DNA from: Narthecium ossifragum
Lineage: Eukaryota; Streptophyta; Magnoliopsida; Dioscoreales; Nartheciaceae
DNA: 64,000 nt
NCBI GenBank assembly: GCA_963920575.1
Contig: OY986975.1
Span: 2,374,650 to 2,438,649 of the forward strand
Reading direction: 5' to 3'
The first letter of the stretch is position 1. Every line of letters starts with the position of its first letter. The translations under genes were made by a program, and so were the position numbers. Shown one piece after another: positions 1-10,646 of the stretch. The notes under the pieces were generated by a model. The model was not told where the DNA came from and did no database searches. It saw nothing but the letters and a program-made list of their open reading frames with translations.

Positions 1-1
1 T

Positions 2-1679
2 GGTAAAGGTAAAACCAACGTCCAACGTCAACCATCCTCCTCTCCAAAAGATCAATCATCTCCTCTGCCAGTTGTAGAGGAAAAAGTTGATTCTCCCAGC
101 AGCAGTCATCGAAGCAGTCTATCTGCTCATGCCAAGTGAGTCATCGAAGAAGTTATGGTTGACACATCTCCATCACAAATGGTCGAGGAAAATTCTCTAA
201 TTTCTCCTGGTCATGCTGACAAGAGTTTGCCTCCAACTTCCTCGGCCAAATCTTCCTCAAAAACAAAGGCGCATGTACGTTCTGGTGGTAGAGTCAAACG
301 AATCGCCCAAAAGAATTTAAAAGTATAGATAACCTCACTATATTGATGATCGATCTACCGACCATTCTCTGACTTTTAAATCTTTAGGAATCGAGGAAGC
401 GAAAGTCTGGCGGCCAAGACTCTGTTCGAGAAGAAGAGGACGAAGACGATAACAACCTCTTTGACGTCTTAAATGCAACTCCAGCTAGACCAGGTTTGTC
501 ATTAACTGGTAGAATGCTCGTTCATGGTCCGTATAGTCTTTTACGAGACCTTGGTACTGCGAGTTTGTCTTATGTATCAGCTTCTCCTGATATTCCAGCT
601 GCTCCAACTCTGGTTAAAGATCCCTCGGTCAAAACTGTTGAGCCGAGCATCGTTGCTTCTCCGGTTGTCTCATCAACAGAGGCATTAATTGCATCTCCAA
701 CACCCCGCCGCGGTGTTCCTGAACAAGTAATGGTCGATATTATATCGCCAACTTCTCCTGTTTTAACATCAACTACCGATGTTCAAATAGGAGCGACTGC
801 TAAAAGCCCTGTAGCTGTTCCTTCTACAATGATGACTTCATCTCCATCTTTTGTCACTCCCACCGCTCGTCCATCCAGTTCTACCTCATCACAGGTACTT
901 ATCGTTCAATTTAATTCTTTCGACCATTTAGTGTTAACTCTACTAATACTTGTTCTTTTCAGGGCGATCTCGCCCAGTTAATGAATATCGTCCAGGCATT
1001 TTCGGATTCTTGGCATGCCATTGTTACTGCTAAGAAGACAGCTGTTGATCCCGAGGTTGTACGAGGGAGTCAACATGAAGAATTCAAGCGAGCTTTATCG
1101 CAATGTCTCATAATTTTGGATAAGCTACCTGAAGAAGACTTCACCAGATCAGATAGTGAAGCGCTGGACACAGCTATAACTCCTTTTCTCTCTGTGGATC
1201 CAGCAGTCTTGGGTTTTTCATCCAGTGATATGGACGATATTCATAACATTAAGATCAAGGTTGAGAGTCTGAATGCTGAAAGGAATAATTTAATGAACGA
1301 GATCGTTCTTATAGGGGAACGTCAAGAGCGGCGTACCCAGATCAGAAACATCATCAGCAATCGTATTAAGCAGCTTCAGAAGAATACTGATGATATTGGC
1401 GAGAAGGAGTCAGGAATCCTTGGTTATCAAAGCCAAATAAAAGAGTTAGAGGAAAAAATCGCCCAATGCACCACTCAAAAGAATTATCTTCTTCGCGAGA
1501 CTACCCAACTGGCTGAAGAGGGCAACCAAATGATGCAAGAATACGTCACCTTGGAGGCCAATTCCTCAAAAGATCGTCAAGTTGAATTGAAGGGTGAACT
1601 TGTGAAGAACAAACAACGCTTTAAAGCAATCCGTGAAAGAATTGCTTGTTTATCTCAAAATCTCTCTTTGAAGAGATAA
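2..1679 (+). CDS. Antisense extra ORF of the Tat element (3' part), spliced, with C-terminal coiled coil
   Basis: This gene runs opposite to the retroelement that carries it. Three exons can be read: 2-322, 388-894 and 963-1679. They are joined across two short introns (323-387 and 895-962), both GT...AG and both phase 0. The first two exons encode a Ser/Pro/Thr-rich, acidic, low-complexity region. The last exon encodes about 230 residues of which roughly residues 85-230 are heptad-like, charged coiled coil, ending at TAA 1677-1679. The 5' part is left of the window, so any N-terminal domain (plant-mobile-domain-like proteins are common in such antisense ORFs) cannot be seen. One in-frame TGA at 137-139 breaks the first exon, so this copy is probably not functional. 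Function unknown; assignment rests on position, orientation and splicing pattern. Confidence 0.6.
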
Positions 1680-1814
1680 ATTTTACTTGTTTGATATGGG
1701 CGATGACACTTGTAATTTTTTGATGTGGGACACCAGAAATTTTGTATTCTTTTTTGGAATGATCTAATTGCAATCGTTCATTTTTTGAATGGTTCTTTTC
1801 ATGTTGTTCACCTT

Positions 1815-3149
1815 TCACATCGCTGGAAAGTACTTTTTCAAGTACTTGCCATTTATCATGGTTCGGTGTAGACCGCCATCAATATTTCTTAATTGATATG
1901 ATCCATTGGACAATATTTGATCGACCAAGTATGGTCCTTCCCAGTTGGGCGACCACTTTCCATATTTAGGATCATTCCGATCTATAGGTAGGATCGTTTT
2001 CCAAACTAAGTCTCCTTCTTAAAATTCTTTTGATACTACCCTTTTATTGTAAATATCGGCCACTTTTAACTTTTGTGCCTCTATATTTTCTAAGGCAATA
2101 GCTCGTTGCTCATCGAGCTCTAAAAGATTATACACTAATGCTTCTTCATACTCTTCAGTAGTTGAGCGATCTTGTTCTAGAACTCTGGGCGATAGAACAT
2201 TTATCTCAGCCGGTAGCACCGCCTCTTGACCATAAACTAATTGATAAGGCGTAACCTTAGTACTAGACTTAGGTGTAGTTCTATGTGCCTATAACGCTCT
2301 TAATAAACCTTCATGCCATTGCCTTGGGTTATCGTCCATCATCTTTCGTATGATTGACTTAATGGTTTTATTGGACGCTTTAGCTTGTCCATTAGATTGG
2401 GCATAATAAGGTGTAGAATTGGCCATATTAACTTTATACTCGGCCAAAAAATTCTTTATCTTAGAACTTACAAACATTGTCCCTTGATCGGACACAATTG
2501 TTTGTGGAATGCCAAATCTACAAATGATGTTTTCTCAAATGAAGTTTATCACTTGATCATTAGAAATTGTCTTTAATGGGATAGCTTCTACCCATTTAGT
2601 GAAATAGTCTGTTGCTACAATCACAAACTTGTGCAACATGGACGATGGAGGATATATCTTTCCTATAATATCTATCGCCCAACATCTAAATGGCCAAGGT
2701 TTGACGATGATCGATAATTCACTTGCTGGCGCACGCTGTAATGGACCATGTCTCTAGCATGATTCACATCCTTTGGCATATATAGCACACTCCTCCCCCA
2801 TGCGCGGCCAATAAAAGCCACTGCGCATTATTAGCCAGCGCATTTTAATGCCAGACTAATGCGCTCCACAAACACCATTATATATCTCAGCCATCGTCAA
2901 TTTAGCTTCATCAGGACTTAAGCAGCGCAACAAGACTCCATCTGGTCGACGTTTATATAAAATGTCGTTTTGTAAAAAATAATGTATCGCTTTAAGACGA
3001 ATTTTCCTATCGACCTTAAGCGATGGATCTTTCAAAAAATCGACGATTGGGGTCCGCCAATCTGGTTGGCTATCGATTTGACTTACCTCGATTGGCCGAT
3101 GATATCGCTCTAATGCAGAGTGTATCATACCAGAACTACAATCGTTCAT
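1815..3149 (-). pseudogene. Integrase of the Tat element (degenerate)
   Basis: Minus-strand fragments in order carry the N-terminal zinc-finger region (2856-3149, continuing to about 2750 in broken frames), the catalytic core (about 2289-2740) and the C-terminal region (1815-2219), which ends with a GPY-type motif and a stop at 1815-1817. The enzyme would insert the cDNA into the genome. The frame is broken several times: stop just after the first zinc-finger residues near 2856, stop at 2289, stop before 2019. The third residue of the DDE triad is changed: the usual Glu in the NGQAE-like motif is Lys here (AAA, complement of 2379-2381). The core is therefore inactive even where readable. Confidence 0.85.
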
Positions 3150-4245
3150 GCCCCCAAGTGTTTTAACACTTTATAGCCTGATGCTATTTGGGCGAGGGTG
3201 TTAGCTTCATCGTTCTGTAATCTTGGAACGAAAAGTAGTTCAAAATCATTAAAGCGATTCAATAATTGTAAGGCAATTTGGTGAAATGGAATTAGTATAT
3301 CGCTTTGGCATTTATAATGTCCAAGTAAATGATTTATCACTAATTGTGAATCACCTTTGATTTGTACATTGGACACTTTTAAGTCTAACCAGATTTCCAG
3401 GCCAATGATCAATGCTTCATATTCAGCCTGATTGTTAGTACATAGTTGCGATAGCGTATACGCAAATTTATATTTGCGTCCAATGGGCGATAGGATTGTA
3501 ATCCCAAGGCCAGCTCCATTGACAGTTTTAGAACCGTCAAAGTACATCGTCCATGGTGTAAACGATACAAGGTTGATCTCTCGCTCTAATTCCTTTGGTA
3601 TATCTATACAAGGATAATCAGCTAAAAAATCGGTCAATGCCTGGCCTTTAACAGCCTTTTGAGATACAAACTGAATATCAAATTCAGCTAAAGTTAAAAC
3701 CCAATAACCAATACGTTGGTGCAAAATTGGCCGAGAAAACAAGAATTTCATTACATTGAACTTAGATATTAAATAGACAGTTACAGGCTTAAGGTAAGCT
3801 ATCAACTTGGTACACATAAAATACAAGGCCAAACATAACTTTTCTATGGACGAGTACTTCTGTTCATAAGGTAACAATTGTCTACTTAGATAATACACTG
3901 CTCTCTTGGCTCCATCCTTTCCATCTTGCGCCAAGAGACCTCCTATTGATCGGTCTGCTGCAACGATGTAGAGCTTCATAGGTTGTGACAACCCTGGCGG
4001 CGCCATAACTGGTGGCGTTGATAAACACTCCTTCAAGCGTTCAAATGCTCTTTGGTGTCGCTCTTCCTAGACGAAATCGTCCTCATTCTTTAGTCGTAAG
4101 AGCGATAAAAACTCTTGAGTTTTACATGCACATTTAGCAATGAACCTTCTTAAAAAATTTACTTGACCGAGAAACTTTTGCAGTTCTTTTTTAGTCTATG
4201 GAGGTCTGGCCTCTATTATAAACCTTGCCTTGTTTTGGTCAAGTT
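3146..4245 (-). pseudogene. Dual RNase H region of Tat pol (broken RT/RNase H junction)
   Basis: The longest open stretch, 3146-4036 (296 codons), holds two RNase H-like domains in tandem. The first (about residues 20-145) is the normal retroelement RNase H with the LALYFM and ALTDFLADYP-type motifs, and looks degenerate. The second (about residues 160-290) is an archaeal-type RNase H with YFDGS, NNQAEYEAL and GDSQLVINHL, i.e. the D-E-D catalytic residues are present. The piece from 4037 to 4245 continues to the RT in a different frame and contains a shift near the A-run at 4266-4277. In the family this enzyme degrades the RNA strand during reverse transcription; the second domain is diagnostic of the Tat lineage. 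Confidence 0.87.
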
Positions 4246-5055
4246 CTATTCCTCGCTGATGGACGAGAAAAAAAAAAGAAAATTTCCTGCTTGTACTCCA
4301 AACACACACTTCAAAGGATTCAACTTCAAATTATACTCTCGCATGCGCTCAAAAGTTTTGATTAATTGTTCAAAGTGATCGGCCATAACTGGCGATTTCA
4401 CTACTATGTCATCGACGTAAACCTCGATAAAATGGCCAATCATATCATGAAAAATTAGATTCATTGCTCGCTGATAAGTAGCACCAACGTTCTTTAAACC
4501 AAAGGACATAACAACCCATTCATAACTACCAAGTGATCCTGGACATCTAAAAGCTATTTTATGAACATCATTCTCGGCGATATAGATTTGATTATATCCA
4601 GAATACCCATCCATAAATGAGTATATTTCGTGCCCAGCGGTGGAATCGACCAAATTATCGACCGATGGCATAGGATACTCATCTTTAGGCGTTGCCAAAT
4701 TTAAGTTTCTAAAGTCTATACAAACTCTAAGTTTGCCATTTTTCTTCTTAACTGGCACTATATTAGAAAGTCATTCTACATATCTGGTTGTTCTAAAATT
4801 AGCATTTAACAATCGTTCAATTTCTTTCTTTACTTCTGGGATTATGTTTGGAGCAAAGCGTCTTGGCGTTTGCTTATATGGTTTAAAATTTGGCCGAGTA
4901 GGGAGTCCATGCTCGACGATATTTCTATTTAGGCCAGGCATTTCCTTATAATCCCATGCAAAACAATCTTTGTATGAACGTAAAATTTCTATGAGTTCGT
5001 ACCTTACACTTTGGTCGATAAGTTTGCTGATGAAGGTTGGACGATACTCCTCGCC
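4246..5055 (-). pseudogene. Reverse transcriptase of the Tat element, split by a solo LTR
   Basis: Motifs on the minus strand in order: the GLNRNIVEHGL-type leader, VPVKKKNGKLRVCIDFRNLN (finger), [11 protein letters not shown] (first catalytic Asp), FGLKNVGATYQRAMN and YVDDIVVKS (the YVDD polymerase motif). One in-frame stop lies between 4759 and 4770 where a Trp is normally found, and the frame shifts in the A/T-run around 4262-4277. Its N-terminal connection (LEEINLGD) is found at 6649 onward, on the other side of the solo LTR inserted at 5061-6643. Without the insertion the frame would have run through, so the LTR landed in coding sequence. Confidence 0.88.
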
Positions 5056-5060
5056 ATCAC
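5056..5060. repeat. TSD ATCAC (left), solo LTR 5061-6643
   Basis: ATCAC at 5056-5060 is repeated exactly at 6644-6648, directly flanking TG...CA LTR ends. This fixes the insertion boundaries to the base. Confidence 0.95.
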
Positions 5061-5428
5061 TGATAAGACGTGAAAAGTGCACAAATCACCCTTTTAACTA
5101 GGTCTCGTTAGTCTCCGAGCAATGCTATTTTGATTGTCTTTTCCCCATTTCAGGCTTAAGGACCCTCAACGAAGATTAGATCAAGTCTGGTGCTAAAACG
5201 AACAAATAAAGAACCTGCTAGGAGCAAAAGAGCAAAGGAGCAAAGATGAACCATCTTTGACATCAAAACTGTACCTGCTCAGGACGAACCAGATGATGTA
5301 CTATATATGGTTGGAAAGCTCTTGAAGTCTAGATTCCAGAACTTTTTACGGTTCGTGATTTGGAGTTTCCTAGAGGAAGATATGCCATTTCTAGTACAGA
5401 GGTGCAGAAGAAGCACTTACGGAAAACC

Positions 5429-5532
5429 AGATCGATCTGCTTCCCATGCAGATCGATCTGGGTCGGGCAAATTCCAGTTTTTGAAGTTCCCGAAGTGAAG
5501 AAGATCGATCTCAACCCAAAGGAGATCGATCT
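5429..5532 (+). promoter_or_regulatory. Two pairs of AGATCGATCT palindromes in U3
   Basis: AGATCGATCT starts at 5429, 5450, 5502 and 5523. Within each pair the start-to-start spacing is 21 bp and the pairs are 73 bp apart. The array ends about 60 bp upstream of the TATA box at 5595. The same layout occurs in the other LTRs of the window. Confidence 0.7.
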
Positions 5533-5592
5533 CCTTGGGCGCTGCTGGAAAAATAAAAGGAAATTGACTAATCCGAGTTAGGGTTTGTCTTA

Positions 5593-5606
5593 GGCTATAA
5601 ATAGCC
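5593..5606 (+). promoter_or_regulatory. LTR TATA box
   Basis: GGCTATAAATAGCC contains a canonical plant TATA box with flanking GGC/GCC arms. The same box is found in the related LTRs at 33231-33240 and, in variant form, at 29631-29639, 16728-16736 (minus strand) and 37171-37180 (plus strand). Confidence 0.75.
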
Positions 5607-5993
5607 TTCTTTGGGGGCGTTTTGGCAGCCTTCCATGGCCGAATTTTCGTCATCTCTTAGGGTTTCTCTTAGTTTCTTTCCCACAAATTAGGTTAGATCT
5701 TTGGGAGAAGATCCATGGATGGATGGCTTCAACAACCTTCATCAAGGTGTCCTCTTCTTAAGATGAGTACCTAAACCCTAGCTTTGGGATTCTACGATGT
5801 AGTAAAGTTATTTATTAGGGTTTTCTATAGATTATGAGTTGTAAATCATACGTTTGATGATTGAATGGATTGTTTTTATGTTCTTATCTATTGGTGTGAT
5901 TATTATTATATGTTAGATGAATGATTTGTTCCTATATGCCCTAGATTTAGGTCTTGTGCATGTTAGGGCTTGAGATTAGAGATTCTCATCAAA

Positions 5994-6233
5994 CATCCGT
6001 ACTAGGACCATGGATGTGAGGATTTCCTTCTCGTGATTAAAGGCCTTGTAATGCTAGGACCATTACACATAATGCTAGAACCATTATGACCGCTTCTTAA
6101 TCCGTTATTCATCATTATTCGAGATTAGGGGTTTCGTATGTGCTAGAACCACAATGCTAGTGCCAGAACCACTAGGTTAACTCTAATCCTTGATACATTC
6201 TAGTAGGCGATCTAAAGGTGCTAGAACCATCTT
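5994..6233 (+). other. Array of six constant-loop hairpins in the transcribed LTR
   Basis: Six short inverted repeats share a 7-nt loop. 6047-6067: stem TGTAATG, loop CTAGGAC. 6068-6088: stem CATAATG, loop CTAGAAC. 6139-6153: stem TGTG, loop CTAGAAC. 6157-6175: stem CTAGTG, loop CCAGAAC. 6215-6233: stem AAGGTG with one G-U, loop CTAGAAC. A decayed first one lies near 5994-6018 with loop CTAGGAC. The stem sequences differ from each other but each is matched by its own complement. They lie about 400-640 nt downstream of the TATA box, so in a full element they would be in the RNA leader. Confidence 0.75.
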
Positions 6234-6648
6234 GATTATTTACCAATATCCATTCTTGATATTATCCCCGACGTCTTCGTTGAGCGGTAGGAATTCTAGC
6301 CATTCACCTATCGACTATATGAAATCATCTAAGTTGATTTATCTGCTCTTATCTTAGGAATACATAGTAAGTTCTTTATTATTGATTAGAGTTTCTTGGC
6401 ATTATCTTATCTATTAGTACTCTTTTCATATTTGTTTAGTTCTAGATAAAAACCCAAAAAATTATCTTTTTCCCAACTCCTTGTTAGGAATTATACCTAG
6501 TATACGACTTAAACCATTAGTTCCCTGTGGATTCGACTCGGACTCATTGCTATCTACCCATAAAGTAGTTAGTTAGTAGTTTGATTATAAATTTGTAATT
6601 TTGGCGTCCTTGTTAAGACTACGACACTTTTCAAGGCGTGTCAATCAC

Positions 6649-7538
6649 CAAGGTTGATTTCTTCCAATGGGTCTTGAGCCTGCATGTTTCCACGTTTGCC
6701 ATAGGGGACTTCTTCCTCGTCCTCTTGGGGGATCTCCTTTAGACAATCGATGTCGTTTGCTTCTTGCGTGACGAACGCTTCTACTTGATAAGCCATTAGT
6801 TTGGCTTTTAAGGCCGTTACAGCGGCCTGGTTTCTCTCAGAGTTTGTACTCATCACTACAGACTTGTGGGCGATGATCGGCCAGCTTTAGGCGCAAAGAC
6901 CACTGAGGTTGGTCTTGCCGGATCGAACAGCTCCGCCACGCGCTCCCTTAGCATAACTCCGTTCTCAGAGACTACTTTCAGGATGTCATCAATCTGAAGG
7001 AATTGTAAAGGACCATAGTTGCAGTCATAGAAGGATGCTTCCACTGCGTGTGTGTGTCCATACTATATGGCATGTTATCGGCCATAACCGATTCCACATT
7101 TCCCTTGTCGTTTCATAGAAACAGACATTGGTGAAGAGATGATGGAACACACTAGTTGGCATGAATCCAGTCTCGACCAAGTAGGACATTATAACTGGTC
7201 ATTGAGTCCATGACAAAGAACGCTGTCGTTCTTGTGACACTCCCGACCTTGATGTCCAAAGGGAGGATTCCCTTTGCCGGGGCTGGAACTCCGCTGAATC
7301 CTGTTAGCGTAATATCCGTGGGGATCAGATCGCTATCAGTCTTGCGCAGCTTTTTCATCATCTTCGCAGGGATGACGTTCACTGCAGCTCCGGTGTCAAT
7401 TAGAACTCTGCTTACTGGAATGCCATTGATCTCGGCCTTGATATGTAAAGGTCGTAAATGGCGCGTCATTGCTTCTGGAGGTTGTTCAAACACAGCCTTG
7501 TTCCGATTTTGGGGATCTTCCTTGTGCGAACTGGCCAA
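6649..7538 (-). pseudogene. Protease and protease-RT linker of the Tat element
   Basis: The stretch 7152-7538 encodes an aspartic protease with the active-site motif LIDTGAAVNVIP (about residues 45-57 of the stretch) and a later VLLGRDWI motif, matching retropepsins that cleave the gag-pol polyprotein. Downstream, 6856-7044 and 6649-6856 encode the acidic linker leading into RT; the three stretches lie in different frames, so at least two frameshifts have accumulated. The last residues (LEEINLGD) run up to the ATCAC target site of the solo LTR. Confidence 0.82.
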
Positions 7539-10301
7539 TGACTGAGGTTGATGGGCAACTGCTTTCCCTTTTGCCTTAGCTGCAACCTAAATAACTTCTG
7601 GGTTCTCTTGACCATCCCATGACGGCCACTGTTGATCCTTCTGGTGTTGTTCTTGTTGTATCTCTGTTGCTTCCATATCCCAACCAGTTGGGATGATTGG
7701 CACTTCATCAGCTGGCGGAATGTACTTTGCTACATCGCTTTTGGGAACCCATTTTTTCACAATCGGATCACCATAACAAACCAGATAGTCAAACTTACCA
7801 CTTGGCTGACCCTGAGTACTGATAGCTTCATCAGCAACTTCTTTTGGGAAATATTTCTTCTCGCTGCTTCTTCATTGACTTTGATGGGTACCTCCATTCC
7901 TACCCATTCAACATCTTCAACCATGGGTTCTGGTTCTTCATCACCCCAGCCAGTTGGAACAATTGTTGTCGACGTCGATGGAATAATCTGGGCGACAACT
8001 TCTGTCTTCTTGACGAGACGCTTCACTTTTACGTCCCCATAAACCCGTAGGTAATCATATCGGCCACTTGGCTGGCCACCTGGTCCAACTGCTGGATTTC
8101 CTTCTTCATACAACTGCTTCAAAAGTTGCTCTGTAGACATATTCCTCTTCTGAGCTTCTTCAGCAACGTCGATTTTTTCTTCAACCTCGACATATTCATC
8201 TTCATCATTGAGTACTAAGTTCACTGGTGCTGAATTCTCAACTTCATCGACCAAGGTGGCCGACGCTTCTCCTTCTTCATCGGTCAGTGTGGCTGACGCT
8301 TCATCATCGGCCATATCCGATATATCTGAGTCGCTCTCAGTTGGACATTGTTGTCCAAGGCGGCTTGGTAGAATGTAATTATTCACGATGACGGACGGGA
8401 GTGTTCCAAATCTGATCACCTTGTTTGCTCCAGCCTCATCCTCATCATCCTTGTTTGGACGATAAAACTTGCTCTTTGACGACTCTGTTGCCTTAGAGAT
8501 AGCAACATCTTCCTCAATCTCCTCAGCCTCCTCATCCTGACTTGGGTTAGTTTCTTGGGTTTGCTTGGCCCTCATCATCTGGCCATATTTCTTCTGGTGC
8601 CGACGGTACTGAGTCCTCGTCATCTCCTCCACAGGAACTGATCGACGAGTGTAGCAGTTGTAGTTGTACCATCGCTCTGGCTTGTAAGGCTGAGGTACAA
8701 AGTTCTTCGGGTACACGTGAGGCTGACCTCTGTTCCATTGCCTAAACTGTGGACGATGAAACTTGGTCCCAAAGAACAGTGTCATCGGGCGACTGAGATC
8801 CCAATGACATCTTGGGCAGACATGTGGAAGAACAGGTTCCTTCCCTTTGTCTTGGCTAAGTCTTGTGAACACATCCGGACAGTTATCGTCCTGAGTCTCG
8901 TCAATGACAATCTTGAACTTTGGCAATTTGAAATTTGCCACATCAGTCAACACCATCCCCACTGGAGTAGCATTGGGGAATGGATTTGCATCAACTCACA
9001 TGTGTTTGGCTGGGAAACCAATCCTACCGAAATCAATCGCATCCTGCAAAATATTACGGAAAGCCAAACATTGGTTAGTGTGATGTGACCAAGCATTATG
9101 CCACTTACAATATCTTTTGTCCTTGATTTCATCAAGGCTTGGCATAGCATGTCCATCTTTCAATTTGACTTGTTTATCTTTCAGTAATTGATCAAAAATT
9201 TGATCAGCCTTTGAAATATCAAAAGAAAACTTTCGCATTGGACGTTTACCGTCTCTTATTACTTCTTTACCTTTAAGTTCTCGCTCAAGTTTGGCAAGAG
9301 CTATACATATATAAAGTTTTCCCTTAAGGAGCTCGGCTAAACAAACATCGTTCATATTGTAGTTCTCTTCATCGACGTCACTAACTTGGTTTATTTCATA
9401 GTTAGTATCTCTATAGTAAGTTCCTTTGGAAGATGATTTCATTTGATCTTCTTCTCTCAACAACTGTTCATAACGTATAGCGCTAGTCTGTAGTTGAAAT
9501 AGGTCAATAAAATCCCTATCTTGGAACTTCTTCTTAAGTTCAAAGGCTAACCCACTTTGAGCGATTTTTACAAATTCCCTTTCAGGCAAGAGAATACTTC
9601 TCGCTCTTTTAAACCTTTGTAGGAACGACTCAGCGTTCTCGTCTGGCCGCTGTCTAAGTTGAGCTAAATCGGCCATTGTTATTTCTGGTTCTGATTTATA
9701 AAATTGAGAATGGAATGCATGTTCCATTTGCTGCCAATTTTGAATAGAATTGAGCGATAGCTTAATGAACCATGAATAAGCTACCCCGGATAAAGAGTTA
9801 AGGAATAGTCTAAGTTTGACAAAATCGTTCACGCCCCCACATTGCATGGAGAATTTCCTTATATGTTCAATGGTCGATATCTCATCCACTCCAGAGAACA
9901 TAGTAAACTCCGGAACTTTATAGTTCCTAGGAAGCGGGTGCATTTGGTCAACCCAATCAGGATAAGGCTTCCTATAAGTTGGACGAGTAGCTGGTCGTCC
10001 TAAACCTATTTGCTCTTGTAAAATCTCAGCAACTTGTTCGTGTAGAGCATCGGCTGATTATAAAGAGGGTTGTTGTACACTTGGTCATACTGCTCGTTTG
10101 GTGGTCGAGCATAATACGGTGGTGCCTCATATGGTCGATAGTTATTCTGATAAGGGATATCACCCATGCGTTGACCATCGGCCATTCTTGGATTATAAAA
10201 ATTATTTCCCACTGGCCGATAACTTGGCCACCTAGTTGTCCATAGTTATTTTGTGGAAACCATTGACCTTGAGCATCCAGGTTATTATTTTGACCGATAT
10301 T

Positions 10302-10391
10302 CTGGCCATTGTTTGGGTAAACAAGGTTCTGGCCATTGTTCGGGTAAACAAGGCTTTGGCCATTGTTTGGGTAAACAAGGTTCTGGCCATT
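10302..10391 (-). repeat. 27-bp tandem repeat in gag (three copies plus partial)
   Basis: Units start at 10302, 10329 and 10356, with a 9-bp partial fourth copy. They encode nine residues each around VYPNNGQ on the minus strand and keep the reading frame. Differences are one or two bases per unit, so this is a recent in-frame expansion in a low-complexity part of gag. Confidence 0.85.
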
Positions 10392-10641
10392 AGGAGGAAT
10401 GTTCTGAGGACCATTTTGAGGAATGTTTTGAGGAATGTTATCACCCATAACTAAAGGCATTCCACCTATTGGTATACCCTGACCTAAATGAACTCTATTA
10501 TTTGGCGTTCCTTGTGCCAGAGGAACACCGCCTTGCATCCCTTGAAGAGGAGGGACACCATTGTTTGGTATTCCTCCAGGAGTTAGCATCTCATTATTAT
10601 GAGGTATTTGCGTTGGCGATGGAAACAACCCAGATGTTTGA

Positions 10642-10646
10642 CCGAC
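10642..10646. repeat. TSD CCGAC (left) of the outer Athila-like element
   Basis: CCGAC at 10642-10646 matches CCGAC at 33700-33704. The gag reading frame of the Tat element can be followed from one side to the other, confirming a single insertion event at this site. Confidence 0.93.

Larger units (their letters stand above)
5061..6643 (+). mobile_element. Solo LTR, Athila-type (1583 bp), in RT of the Tat element
   Basis: Begins TGATAAGACGTGAAAAGTGC and ends ACACTTTTCAAGGCGTGTCA; the two ends are imperfect inverted repeats. It is in plus orientation, opposite to the other Athila copies in the nest. Inside, in order: U3 with two pairs of AGATCGATCT palindromes (5429, 5450, 5502, 5523), a TATA box within GGCTATAAATAGCC (5593-5606), a transcribed part with an array of small hairpins (5994-6233), and the 3' end. 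No PBS, internal region or second LTR follows, so LTR-LTR recombination has removed the rest. It most resembles the second LTR piece at 11863-13177. Confidence 0.93.
7757..10646 (-). pseudogene. gag of the Tat element, central and C-terminal part
   Basis: The stretch 8996-9943 holds the capsid region (about residues 10-170, with the FSGVDEISTIEHIRKF and YSWFIKL motifs typical of plant Ty3/gypsy gag) and a cysteine/histidine motif CKWHNAWSHHTNQC that stands in for the usual zinc knuckle in Tat gags. It continues in the same frame into 7757-8962, interrupted only by a TGA at 8996-8998; this part is acidic and contains CPRCHWD. Upstream, 10006-10646 is a Pro/Asn/Gln-rich region in two frames. 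The remainder of the N-terminus lies at 33705-34357, on the other side of the Athila-like insertion. Confidence 0.8.

Noticed and set aside
5429..5459. GATC sites as adenine-methylation (Dam) signals
   Set aside because: Plants have no Dam system of that kind, and the pattern is in the longer palindrome and its spacing, not in GATC alone.
5307..5653. Overlapping small ORFs on both strands rich in Ile-Asp-Leu
   Set aside because: They arise from AGATCGATCT repeats, which are open on both strands. Same for 16769-16957, 29662-29850, 36860-37180 and 61711-62209.
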